Assembly: GCA_014529385.2 (NCBI GenBank)
Contig: CM043969.1
Span: forward strand, 72,380,676-72,444,675
DNA: 64,000 bases
Origin: Adiantum capillus-veneris
Lineage: Eukaryota; Streptophyta; Polypodiopsida; Polypodiales; Pteridaceae
Reading direction: 5' to 3'
In this document: positions 38,701-51,000 of the stretch, in pieces
Position numbering within the stretch: the stretch's first letter is position 1
Layout: every line of letters begins with the position of its first letter
Translations under genes and position numbers: made by a program
Notes under the pieces: model-generated
Databases searched by the model: none
Told to the model about the DNA's origin: nothing
What the model saw: the letters and a program-made list of their open reading frames with translations, nothing else

Positions 38701-41700
38701 CTGGGCTGAATTTCAACTGTTCTGGCCTGATTTCGACAACATAACTGTACTAGGACCCTTCACAATCAGTATCCCCACACATTGGATGACTTTCCCGACA
38801 CATACGGACACTTTGCAAAACCTGGCGAGAATCTGCAGCACGCTGAATTCTCTGTTTTCTGCCCCGAAAATGCGCCAGATCACCTGTACGGCGGTCCCCT
38901 CGCGTCCCCGAACCTCCCGGGGGTATTAGGGTCCGTTCAGAGCCGAAACCCTAAACCTGCAAAAATACACAGCAGGCTGTAATTCACTGTTTCGGGCTCC
39001 GTTTCACGTGCCGGTCGCATCTGTAGCAAGTCCTCGAGCTCCCGCACCTGTAGGACTACTTGCCCTTTGAATCGGACGAGATTTCGCACGTGAAACCTCT
39101 CCGAATCACCTGTACCTGCGGGGGATTAGCCGCTAGCTAATCCAGTACCTATGCAAGAGGCTCTTGCCTCGACAATCGCGCATGAACCCACACAATTGTA
39201 CATTGGTCAAATGAAAAACCCACTAGAGGGGCATAACATACTACTCATAGGGGAGAGAGAGAGCAATGCATAGCGTACAGGGCATCACTCCTGGCACCGC
39301 ACTGTACATAAGAGGGAAAGGAAGCACTCCATAGCTCTTCACCTGTGAGTGACAGAAGCTGGAAAATGAGCCTTCCCTCTCTAAATTCAGCGCCACTTCT
39401 TCATGCATGAGGAAAGTGCACAGAAATGTGCCACTTGGCACATTTACAAGCCATTTCCCATTTCAGGGTTGCCGCCTAAAAATCTCCCGACCGGTTGCCC
39501 ATTTGACTTCGCGGCAAAGTATAAAATGTTCCCCTTGTCATTCCGGAGGTAATGACGCGAACACATTTTCAGGTCCAAAATAGCAGTTTCCCTAAATTTT
39601 AGGAGATGTTGCCATTGTATCTTTCTAGGTCATCTGACCCTCTTTGTACACTGGTGACTGCAACCACACAAAGAACTGAAATGTAGCCTCTGTAGCAAAG
39701 GATTCCACTTTGGCTAGTCAATGACCCCACTTTGGCTAACCATAGTCCTTGTCCAACCTTAGTGCTCTCTTGCCCTCGGGCCTGGACTCCCTTTGAACAG
39801 TTCCACACTAGCTATGCAATGCAAGGCAGTTAGATTTCTAGAGGGGTGTTTCCAAAAAGTGAAAATAAATAAATAATAAGAAAGAAATCAACAAAAAGGA
39901 TAGATAGTAGTCACATGTTGGTGACATACCCCCCTCTTGAAATCTCAAACGACCTCGTTTGCATCTATGTCGTACATGCTCACAGTCAACACTCGGGTAT
40001 GCACACACCTGTCGACACATACATGCTCATTGTCAACCCTGGTGTATTCAACATCTCGTTGACACATGTATAGCCTGCGTGTGAACCCTGTCCCAATGAA
40101 ATAGTGCTAGCTTCGCACTCTGCCATTGCTTTGAGTCAAACTTTCCAATGACAAAATGGTAGCTACGCATTTTGCCACTGTCTTTTGATACACGTTGGAT
40201 CCAGTAACACTTTCGAGCATACCCAAACCGACAGTTTAAGAATGCAGTTACACATGTACTCTTTAATAGAAGCAATTACTGTATTCTTGACAAACTGACA
40301 AGAAATACTCACTTCTATAGCACTAACCACACTTTTGGACATTCCGTAAGAGCAATTGCCAAACTGACAATCTGTACAGCTCTAACATTCATGTAACATG
40401 TACTTCATTTGAGCTCGCTTTAAATAACATGTACATCAGCCATTGTCATACTGACAATCCATGTAGCTCTCAAACTCAAGGGGTCAAGGTAGGTTGCAAA
40501 TCAAAGGCTTCAAGGTAAAGTGATAACACAGTTGGTGACTCTGCAAGTTTACCTTCTTCCATCCACTTAGCATCCATTGGTGGATAGTTTCTGAACTTCA
40601 CCGAGTAATGCCTAGCAACCTTGCCTTTCACTTTTCTTTCTTTATGTGCCAAAATCTGTTCCGGGACCAAGATCTCGTCAAGTTCCTCGACTTCCGACTG
40701 ATCTTCAGCTGGCATATCTTCTGGCACATCACCCACATAGGGTCTGAGAAGACTCACACGAAACGCATTGTGAATCTTTCAACTCTCAGGCAATTTCAGC
40801 CTATATGCAACATCATTGATTATGTCGCATACTTGAAAAGGCCCATAGTAACGCATGCTGAGCTTTGGAAACAGTCTTTCCTTGCCCTTCATCTTCTTTA
40901 ACCTTGCCTTTTCAAAGCGCAGAAGCACCCAATCACCAAGTGAAAATACCACTTCACGACGGTGACGATCGGTTGCTTTCTTTTGCTTTGCCCGAGTCTT
41001 TTCTAAGGCCACTTTGACCTTCTTGTACATTTCATCCATGTCCTGAACATACTTATCTGCTTCAAATATCTTGTCCTTTGTATGCAATATGGGAGAAACT
41101 TTCTTGCCACCTTCAACTATCTCAAAAGGTGCCTTGCCAGTTGATGAATGCACTGTATTATTGTATGCATACTCCACCAATGGCAAATACTGCTCCCACT
41201 TTCCTTTATGCTCTGACACATAACACTTCAGCAGATCTAAGACAGTAGAATTTGCCTCTTCTGACTGCCCATTTGTTTGAGGATGAAATGACGAAGAGAA
41301 TTTGAGCGTTGTGCCCATATTCTCAAACAAGCCTCTTCAGAACAAACTTGTCGTGCGTGGATCACGGTCGCTAACAATCAATTGTGGCATGCCATGATAC
41401 TTGAAAATATTGCTCATAAACAAGCGTGCCATCTGATCTGGCTTTATCTTCTTCCTGACAGGAATAAAATGAGCATGCTTGCTGAATCTGCAAATGTTGG
41501 TCCAAATACCATCATTTCCTGTCAGCGTTCTCGGAAGATCAAAGATAAAATCCATAGCAATACTTTCCCATGGTTTATTTGGAATAGGCAATGGTTGCAA
41601 TAACCTTGGTACCTTTTGCCTATCAAACTTGACCTTCTGGCATATTAGGCATTCTCGCACAAAGGCATCCACATCTCTTCTCAATGTAGGCCAGTAGAAG

Positions 41701-44700
41701 AATGTCTCAACCGCTTTAACTGTAGCATCGATACCACGATGCCCTGCATACGGTGGGACATGACTCTCTTCCATAACTTTACATCGCAATGGCTTTGTTG
41801 ACACACAATCTGTCATGCATCATCATAAAGCCATCTTTGAGAAGATAGTGTTCATGACGTTGTCCATCCATTAGCTGCTCGAAGACCCTTGCAAAATCTT
41901 CATCATTTGCATACTGTTCCCTCATATCATCAAGCTCATGATGATAAGGAATTGACTCGGCTCAAATTTGTGGCTTCCTTGACAAGGCATCAGCCACAAC
42001 GTTCTTCTTGCCTTCCACATGCACAATCTAAAAATGGAACATGGACAAGATATTTGCCCATCGCATATGCTTCTCAGATAACTTTGCCCGTGTCAAGAAG
42101 TATCGCAAGGTCTGATGATCCGTTTGGACAACGAAATCTCCACCTAGCAGGTAGTGTTTCCAACTTAAGAGCGCAAGAATCACGGCTTGCAGTTCTTTTT
42201 CATAGACTTGCATAGTCTTTTCTGGCCCTTGCAAGATTCTACTCTCATAGGCTACTACCCTGCCATCTTGCATTAGCACTGCACCAATGCTACTACCACA
42301 GGCGTCACACTGGACCACAAATGACTTCCTAAGATCTGGCAACACAATGACTGGATCTGAAGTCATCTTTTCCTTTAAGAGATTAAAAGCTGAAATCTCT
42401 TTTTGTGTCCATCTAAAGGTGACTGCCTTCTTTTGAAGAGCATGTAAAGGTGAAGCAATCTCAGCGAAATTTCGGATAAACCTTCTGTAATAGGAGCATA
42501 GTCCCAAGAAGCTTAGGACATCGTGCACCGTCTTCAAATCTGGCCATGACTTGATCGCTTCAACTTTAGCAGGACCCATTCTGACACCATCCTTTGAGAC
42601 AATGTGTCCCAGAAAATGAATCTCTTCTAGAAAAAATTCACTTTTCTTTGCATTGATGAGCAACCTATGGCTGCGTAGCTCTTTGAACACATGGCCAAAT
42701 GATGCCTATGCTCCTCTTCATTCTTTGAGTAGACTATCATGTCGTCGAAGAATGTACCAACAAACTGCTGGTGTGGACGGAGAATTCTGTCCATCATCCT
42801 ATTGAACGTAGCACGAGCATTTGTGAGACCAAAGGGCATCACTAAAAATTCTTAAAGGCCAAACGTCGTTCTAAAAGCAGTCTTGTGCACATCCTCTGAT
42901 CTAATGCGGATCTGATGGTAGCCACTCTTTAGATCTATCCTGCTAAACATAGTTGCTCCTAATTTGTCCAGAATATCATCAATTCTAGGTATAGGGAACC
43001 TATTCTTGATGGTATTCTTGTTCAGTGCACGGTAGTTGATGCACATACGCCATGAGCCATCCTTTTTCTACACCAACAACACTGGAGAACAGAATGGAGA
43101 TGAACTGGGCTGAATCAGCCCCTTCTCTAACAGCTCCTGTACTTGGCTATTTATCTCTTTCTGTTGAGCCTCACTAACCCTGCACGGAGGCCTATTTGGT
43201 GGGCTACTGCCTGGCACCAAATCTATCGGATGGTCCTCGGGTCTCTCTGGCGGTAATTGAGATGGTAATGAATCGGAAAAAACAGTCACTATACTGTTGT
43301 AAAAACATTGACCTTTCTTTATCTAACACAGATAAATTTGATTCATCACAATCTGACACTTCACGTGCAAAAACCAAGTACGCAGAAAGATGCTTTTTCA
43401 TTACAGAAGTAATAGCAAAAGCTGATACAGTGGGAATAGACTCCCCTTTAAGCTTTACATCCAGAATGTGAGTCTTTCCCCTGCTCTGTACAGTGATCTT
43501 TTTGTTGTAGGCATCCATGATTCCCTGTACACGAAACAACCAAGGAATGCCTAGCAACACATCACATCCATCCAGTGGCATGATGAAAAATTCTTCAGCA
43601 TCTACATAGGACCGGATATGTAGGCGCAACTTTCCGATGATGGGTGTCACAACCCCTGTATGGCCAGGACATGCCAAACTTGCCTCTGTTGTATACCCCA
43701 TCTCTTCAGGTCTGATTCCCAACTTTGAAGCCAATTCTGGGGAAATGAAGTTGGCTTTGGCACTTGGATCAAAGAAGATAAGCACTGTTTGATCCCTTAC
43801 CTTTCCCCATGCTCTGCAAAGCTCACTTGCATCTGAATTTGGGTTGTCGCCCACCATATCTGGCACTAGACCAGCCATGGGCCTCTTTCCTTTCATGTCC
43901 TCCTTGTCTTCAGAATCAGCTGGCCTTTTCTTTTGAGGACAATTCTGAGCAATGTGGCCAGGCGCTCACAGATAAAGCATTTGTTCTCTGACCTTAGGAC
44001 CTTCCTTTGCTCTGCCGACTTGCGAGGAAAAGGTCTTTTCCATTTCTTTGCTGGTCCCTTTGCTGGTTCAGCCGTGGCTTTGCCTTTCTATGCTTTGGCT
44101 GGCTCCTGAGTCGCTCTAGGAACCTCATTGAGAACGTACTTCTTCGCTGAATTTTTCTTGGTTGATCCTTCCTTGACGCCAGTATTGAATTCACAATCTT
44201 CTCCCTTGAGCAAACCATTGCTAGTGTTTGCTACCTCGAGGAGCTGCGTCAAGTAGTGACTTTGGTCTTCGTGCAATACTTTCTCAATCCTTTGGGTAGG
44301 CCACAACAGTATTTTTCAATCTGTTCTGTCAATGGCACAAACCTATAGGAAGTTACTGGAAGTAGAGCTTTCCAAAACTTCCGATTGAAATCATCCAAAT
44401 TCTTGCAAGTAGCAGCATTAAGCTGGTGCCATTCTGTCATGACATCTGCTTCAAAGTCATCAGATAACCATGCTGATGCAAAAATCTGCCTGAAGTAAAT
44501 CCATGTGGACGGAGCTTGCCCTTCAAGCAATAAAGTTGTCCACCATTGTCCCGCATTCCCTGTCAAGAAGGTGGCTGCCTTGCGGACATTTGAAGCCTCT
44601 ATAAAGTTTCCTCATGCATAGGCCTTGTCAAACTGTTGGAGGAATGAGAGAGCCTTCTTCCTGTCATCAAACCCTGTAAAGGTCGTGAATGTCACACCTT

Positions 44701-47700
44701 TGCTACCTTCTTTGTACGGAGTTGGCTTCTCCAGCGGCGTTAAGTTGTCATATGGAAGTGATTGAAACATGGGAACACTGTTAGGGTTCATCTGTGTTCC
44801 TTGGCCGCTATTAAGTTGACCTGGAGATGTCATATTTGGCTGTTGATTTGTAATTCCAGCCATACCAAAATTTGCCTGTGGCATCCCAAATTGGCCCTGA
44901 GTGCTTTGAAACCCTGGTTGCATGCCCATGACACCATACATGGGGTTAGGCATCATCGTTTAAGCACCCCAGAACACTGTTCCTGGCGTGCAAAACTGAT
45001 TTCCAGGTGCATGACCAGCCATGCTCTGGAATACTGATCCACCTCCAAAGTAGCCAGGGTGTACTGAAGGTGGTGGGAAGACTTGTTGCATAGCATGTAG
45101 GTTGCTTCCCTGCCCATTAGAACCAACTATAGGCTGCTGAAAGGTGGCTGGCTGAACTGGTACATCTTGAAAGACTCGCGTTTCAACCACCTGTTCTTGC
45201 ATCTTAAGCACAGGTTTTGGAGACTGCATGGTCTGCGTCAAGTGTACAGGTGTTTCCATTGATTCTACAGTATGAATCACCTGTGCTTGAGGCTTAACAG
45301 GCTTTTGAATATGATCCAGTGACCCAACTTGCTGAGACGGAAGAGGAGGTTGCAGAAAGGCTAAAAACCTCGGGTTCTGCATTACCTGTGTGAACATAGT
45401 CACAGCAGTAGCCAACTGGGTTCTGAATATATCATCATCCGTCTGTGGTGGTCTTGAAGACTCACCCACTTCATGTGTCTGTTGACCCTGTGAAGAGGAA
45501 ACCTCTTCAGTCACATCATCTGATCTGTCAGCCATAATTGCAATTCCCTGTGTCTGGTCTATGATCCCCTGTGTCTTCAAGCCCAAACTGACCGAGGCTC
45601 ACTTCTATGGGAATAAGTGATTTAGTCCCGACGACGGAACCATGAAACCGGCCTGTTTAATCCAAAAAGGGCGGTAGACCTTAGACTTAAACCTTATTTG
45701 CTTTCACCCATTTAATTTGTCACCCACTTTACCTGTACTTTCAAGACACAACAAAGGGGAAAGGGATACACGTTGCTAGACTGCACCTGTATGAGTAGAC
45801 CGACACCAGATTGGCCCCTAAATAGGCGCCCCTTTTGGTATTTCTTTATTCTTTAAAAGCAAGAATAAAAGCTGTGGTTCCCTACAAGCTGCCCCGCACA
45901 ATTTGGGCTGAATTTCAACTATTCTGGCCTGATTTCGGCAACATAACTATACTAGGACCCTTCACAATCTGTATCCCCACGCATTGGATGACTTTCCAAA
46001 CGCATACGGACACTTTGCAAAACCTGGCGAGAATCTGCAGCACGCTGAATTCTCTGTTTTCTGCCCCGAAAATGCGCCATATCACCTGTACGGCGGTCCC
46101 CTCTCATCCCCGAACCTCCTGGTGGTATTAGGGTCCCTTTAGGGCCGAAACCCTAAACCTGCAAATATACACAGCAGGCTGTAATTCACTGTTTCGGGCT
46201 CCGTTTCGCGTGCCGGTCGCATCCGTAGCAAGTCCTCGAGCTCACACACCTGTAGGGGTACTTGCCCTTTGAATCGGACGAGATTTCGCACGTGAAACCT
46301 CTCCGAATCATCTGTACATGCGGAGGATTAGCCGCTAGCTAATTCAGTACCTATGCAAGAGGCTCTTGCCTCGGCAATCGCGCATGAACTCACACAATTG
46401 TACATTGGTCAAATGAAAAGCCCACTAGAGGGGCATAACATACTGCTCATAGGGGAGAGAGAGAGAGAGCAGTGCGTAGTGTGCAGGGCATCACTCCTGG
46501 CACCGCACTATACATAAGAGGGAAAGGAAGCACTCCATAGCTCTCCACCTGTGACAGAAGCTTGGAAATGAGCCTTCCCTCTCTAAATTCAGCGCCACTT
46601 CTTCATGCATGAGGAAAGTGCACAGAAATGTGCCACTTGGCACATTTACAAGCCATTTCCCGTTTCGGGGTTGCCGCCTAAAAATCTCCCGACCGGTTGC
46701 CCAGTTGACTTTGCGGTAGAGTAATAAAATGTTCCCCTTGTCATTCCGGAGGTAATGATGCGAACACATTTTCAGGTCCAAAATAGCAGTTTCCCTAAAT
46801 TTTAGGAGATGCTGCCATTGTATCTTTCTAGGTCATCTGACCCTCTTTGTACACTGCAGCCACACCAAGAACTGAAATGTAGCCTCTGTAGCAAAGGATT
46901 CCACTTTGGCTAGTCAATGACCCCACTTTGGCTAACCATAGTCCTTGTCCAACCTTAGTGCTCTCTTGCCCTCGAACCTGGACTCCCTATGAACAGTTCC
47001 ACACTAGCTATGCAATGCAGGGCAGTAGATTTCTAGAGGGGTGTTTCCAAAAAGTGAAAATAAATAAATAATAAGAAAGAAATCAACAAAAAGGATAGAT
47101 AGTAGTCACATGCTGGTGACACTTGCCTTCTCCTTTGTCTCATGTAGCGCGATGATTTGCTCTCGCGCATCTCTCTCTCCCCTTTGCACATATGGGAAAT
47201 TATGTTACAGCTCACTAAAAAGCTTCTAAAATGGGAGGGACTCCATCCTAGAGGTGTACTTTTGACCTACAGGGGTTTTGGCGCTGTTATGCTGCCGAAT
47301 CAGGTCAGAAACCTGCAATTTCAGTCCTTGACAGGTTTGGAGAGCTTGCTGAGAGTTTGATCTAAGTGTTCGGTATTTCTTTATTCAATTGAAAATGGAC
47401 GATCCGAACACTTAGATCAAACTCTCAGCAAGCTCTCCAAACCTGTCAAGGGCTGAAATCACACGTTTCCGACCTGATTTCGGCAACATAACGGCGCCAT
47501 AACCCTTGTAGGTCAAAAGTACACCTCTAGGACGGATTCCCTCACATCTTAGAAGCTTTTCGGTGAGCTGTAACAGAATTTCAGCGTGCTGTGATTCCCT
47601 GTTTTGTCACAGCCAGGTACCCAAAGCCCTGTCTAAGCATCACAGGCCTTCTTGAGGCTCCCCGGGTGATTTCTTGCAGTTTATGTGCAAAACCCTTCAC

Positions 47701-47997
47701 CTGCAGAAAAACACAGCATGCTGTAATTCTCTGTTTTGGATCATTTTGAACGGAGCGAACACGTCTACCCGTGTCCAAGAGCTCCCGCATGATTTGAACA
47801 AGTTTTCACACGAGAAAACTCTCCAAATTCGCAATCTTTCGCGATGGAACTGTGCGTACCTGTGGGGGATTAGCAATTAGCTAATCCGATTCATGTTCAG
47901 AAGGCTCTTGCCTTGGCAAACGTGACATCCTTGGGTATTGATGATGATGAGGATGATGATGATCACTTTGTTTCACTTTATTTTGTTTCACTTTATT

Positions 47998-48056
<59 letters not shown>

Positions 48057-51000
48057 CTTTTGCGGCTAGCAAGCATGAAGAAGCAAAATGACAAAGCCGA
48101 CCCTTTGGAGGATGCCATTCAAAAATGCAAAGAAGAAATGGAGAGACCATCAACAAGATCAACCTTAACCTCTTCTCCAGAATCCTCTTCTATTAGTTCG
48201 TCGGAACCTTCAGATGTGCTACCATCTGATTTTTCCAGAATCTTGTGATAAGCTGTCATCCGGTTCCCCTGATTCATTCTCTTTAATGTGGCGGACTCTT
48301 GCCTTGTTGAGGTGGATACTATCCTATCCGTAAGGTAAGTCAATGAGCAGGCATGCATTTCAAATCGTTGCTTAGCATGTCCCATAAGTCCCTGAATGGA
48401 GTCAGAATTCAAACGATAATCTCGAATCTCGAATCTCTTTTGACAAAACACCGCAAAACTGCTCAATCTGGTCTCTCTAGTAAATAAGTATCCCAAAACC
48501 TCTAGCAGTAGTCATCAAATATATCTTTCTTAGTCATTGTCAATTACCTCAAATAGCACCTTCCCGATCGAAGAATAAACTGTGTTGTTGTAGGCAAACT
48601 CCACCAAGGGCAAATAATTTTCCCATTGAGTTTTCTGATCCAAAATATAAGACTTCAACAAATCCAAAACCATTGAATTGGCTATCTCAAATTGCCCATC
48701 TATCTACGGGTGGAACGAAGACAAGAACTCCAACCGCGTGCCAATGTTCTCCCAGATTGCCCTCCAAAACAAACTAGTAAACCAGGGATCTCTGTCCGAA
48801 ACAATGCACTCAAGCATGCCATGTAATCAAAAAATCTGTGAGAAAAACAGTTTCGCTAAACGATCGGGCTTAATTGTCTTCTTTACGGGAATGAAGTGGG
48901 CATGTCTACTGAATCTGTCGATGACTGTCCAAATGCCATCATGTCCACTTTGAGTTCTTGGGAAGATCAAAAATAAAATCCATGGCAATGCTTTCCTAGG
49001 GACGGGAGAGTATGGGTAAGGCTGTAGAAGTAATAGTGTTTTATGCCTTTTTAAGCCTCGGCTAATAAAAGTAACACTTAACACTCTTCAAGGGGTATCT
49101 ATGCCGCGATGGCCTTAAAAAGGTGGACAATGGCACTCTGTCAAAACCTTTTCCCTCAAAGGTTGTGTAACACAAAACATCGTTTTCCGCATCAAATAGC
49201 CGTCCCATATGGAATATCCTGCAACTGTCTCCCCACTTTGCAATCGGTGGGTCTCCAAAATCAAGCTTTGTGGCATATTGTGTCACAAATGGGTGACGTG
49301 GCACGCCTTGGACACACTTGGACACGTGACAACAGTACAAACCCCCACACCATGCGCCGACGGGCTGTACGGACTATATACGGATCTCCAGATTTTGTGG
49401 CGCAAAACGCGGAAGTGCTGACGTGGCCTACCGTACGGAAATCTGCTTTTACGCTGGCTAATTTAGCAAGGCTTTTGGGAACTATTGCTTTATTTTAAAA
49501 AGCTTTTAAGCTTTTGATTTTGGGGCTGTGCTTTTGGGCATCCCTTGAAACCAATAAATAAGTGGGCAGGGCCTCACCTCTCAGAGCATCTGGAAGCAGA
49601 GTCTGAGAGTGAGCACCCTCCCACTCTCTTGTACTTTGAACGCAGATTAATACAAAAAGAAATACCGAAAGGGGTGCCAGTCTTTGGGGCCAATATCTCT
49701 AGGCACGGAACTACACCAGGCCATGTCGAATCAAGTGTGAATTGTGAATTGTTTTGAAGTGAATCTCTAATGTGTCGCGGTAGAATCTTGACTTGGAGTG
49801 TCCAAGTTTGTTACAGTGGTATCAGAGCGCGGCCAATTTCTCTTCTACCGGGAAATCCAATCCTTTTCTTGCGACACTTATGGATTCCAACAAAGAACAG
49901 TCAACTTCTTCTCCATCTGGGGATACGGGAAGAGATCACGAAGAAGATTCGCACGAAGAGTACGCCCCACCTCGGCCTACTCAGGCAGAGATTGAAGAGA
50001 TGGAACGTTGACAATTGGTTGACGACGCGACAAAGATGATGATCAACATTGCGAAGGATCCGAAATTTGCAAAATTTTTTACATAGACGTCCTTCGAAGA
50101 GTTGCACACCCAGTGGCAGAAGGCCACAGAGCCACCCATCAGACCGGCACTCAAGAAAACTTTTGCTTTAAGGATGTTTACAGAACAAGAATTAGGAGAG
50201 GTGGTTGATGCACGGATTAGTCAGCTTTTTGACGCAAATAACAAAGCCAAAAGGCATGACAAAAAGCTAAATAAAGGAACTGACTTCCCGGGTTATTTGG
50301 GTCGTCAATCTACTTTTGCCTCGGCAAGTAAGCAGAAGAAGAGTGGGCAATTTGAAGGAGTATCAAGTTCTTCTTCTTCTTCTTTTGACAATTCTTCTAG
50401 CTCTTGTGACTCGAGCGAAGAAGACAGAAAAGAGAAAAAGCGAAGCAAGAAGCAAAGCTTCGGAAAGGGCAAGAAAAAGGCAAAGAAGCCTAAGTTTCGC
50501 AAAGTTTCTAACAGTTCTATAGAGAACTCATCCTCAGATAGTTCGGACTCCGACAATCACAGATTTTACGCAAAGAAGAAGCATTTCTATAAAGCCAACT
50601 AGTATGACTTCCTCGAAGATAAAAGCAAGAAAGTTAGAGAATTTAAAGAAGGTGGACAGTCAATTAAGTTTGACACTTTTTCTGGATTCCGAGATGCTTC
50701 GAGGGCTTTGGCCTTCATACAGCAGTTTGACATAGCTTTCTCTGGAGGTCATTACCCAGAGCACTCCAAGATTCGGAGGGCTACGTCTTTCTTCAAGAGA
50801 AATGCTCAAACATGATGGTCCACCCTTCTACTGAAATCCTATCCATCATGCCAAATGGCATCACCAAATATTCATACAAACCAACAGTCATCCTGAAAGT
50901 TGTCTTGTAGACATCTCCAAGAGCAATTCGGATCTAATGATAAGCACTCTGCAGATCAATTCGGCAAGTAAAACCCAGAAGTTTGTCAAGTATATCATTG

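Larger units (their letters stand above)
38436..47121 (-). mobile_element. Full-length Ty3/gypsy chromodomain-type retrotransposon
   Basis: An 8686-bp element on the minus strand with long LTRs (1479 and 1491 bp), flanked by identical CTTGC (38431-38435 and 47122-47126). Purine tract GAGGGGGGTA (39927-39936) abuts the 3' LTR, and a TGGTTCCGTCG primer site (ending 45642) abuts the 5' LTR. Order is gag, protease, RT, RNase H, integrase, chromodomain-like tail, which defines Ty3/gypsy. The coding part has at least six stops, most at codons where Gln or Trp is expected, plus a one-base shift in the gag knuckle. The two LTRs remain very similar, so the insertion is relatively young but dead. Confidence 0.95.
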
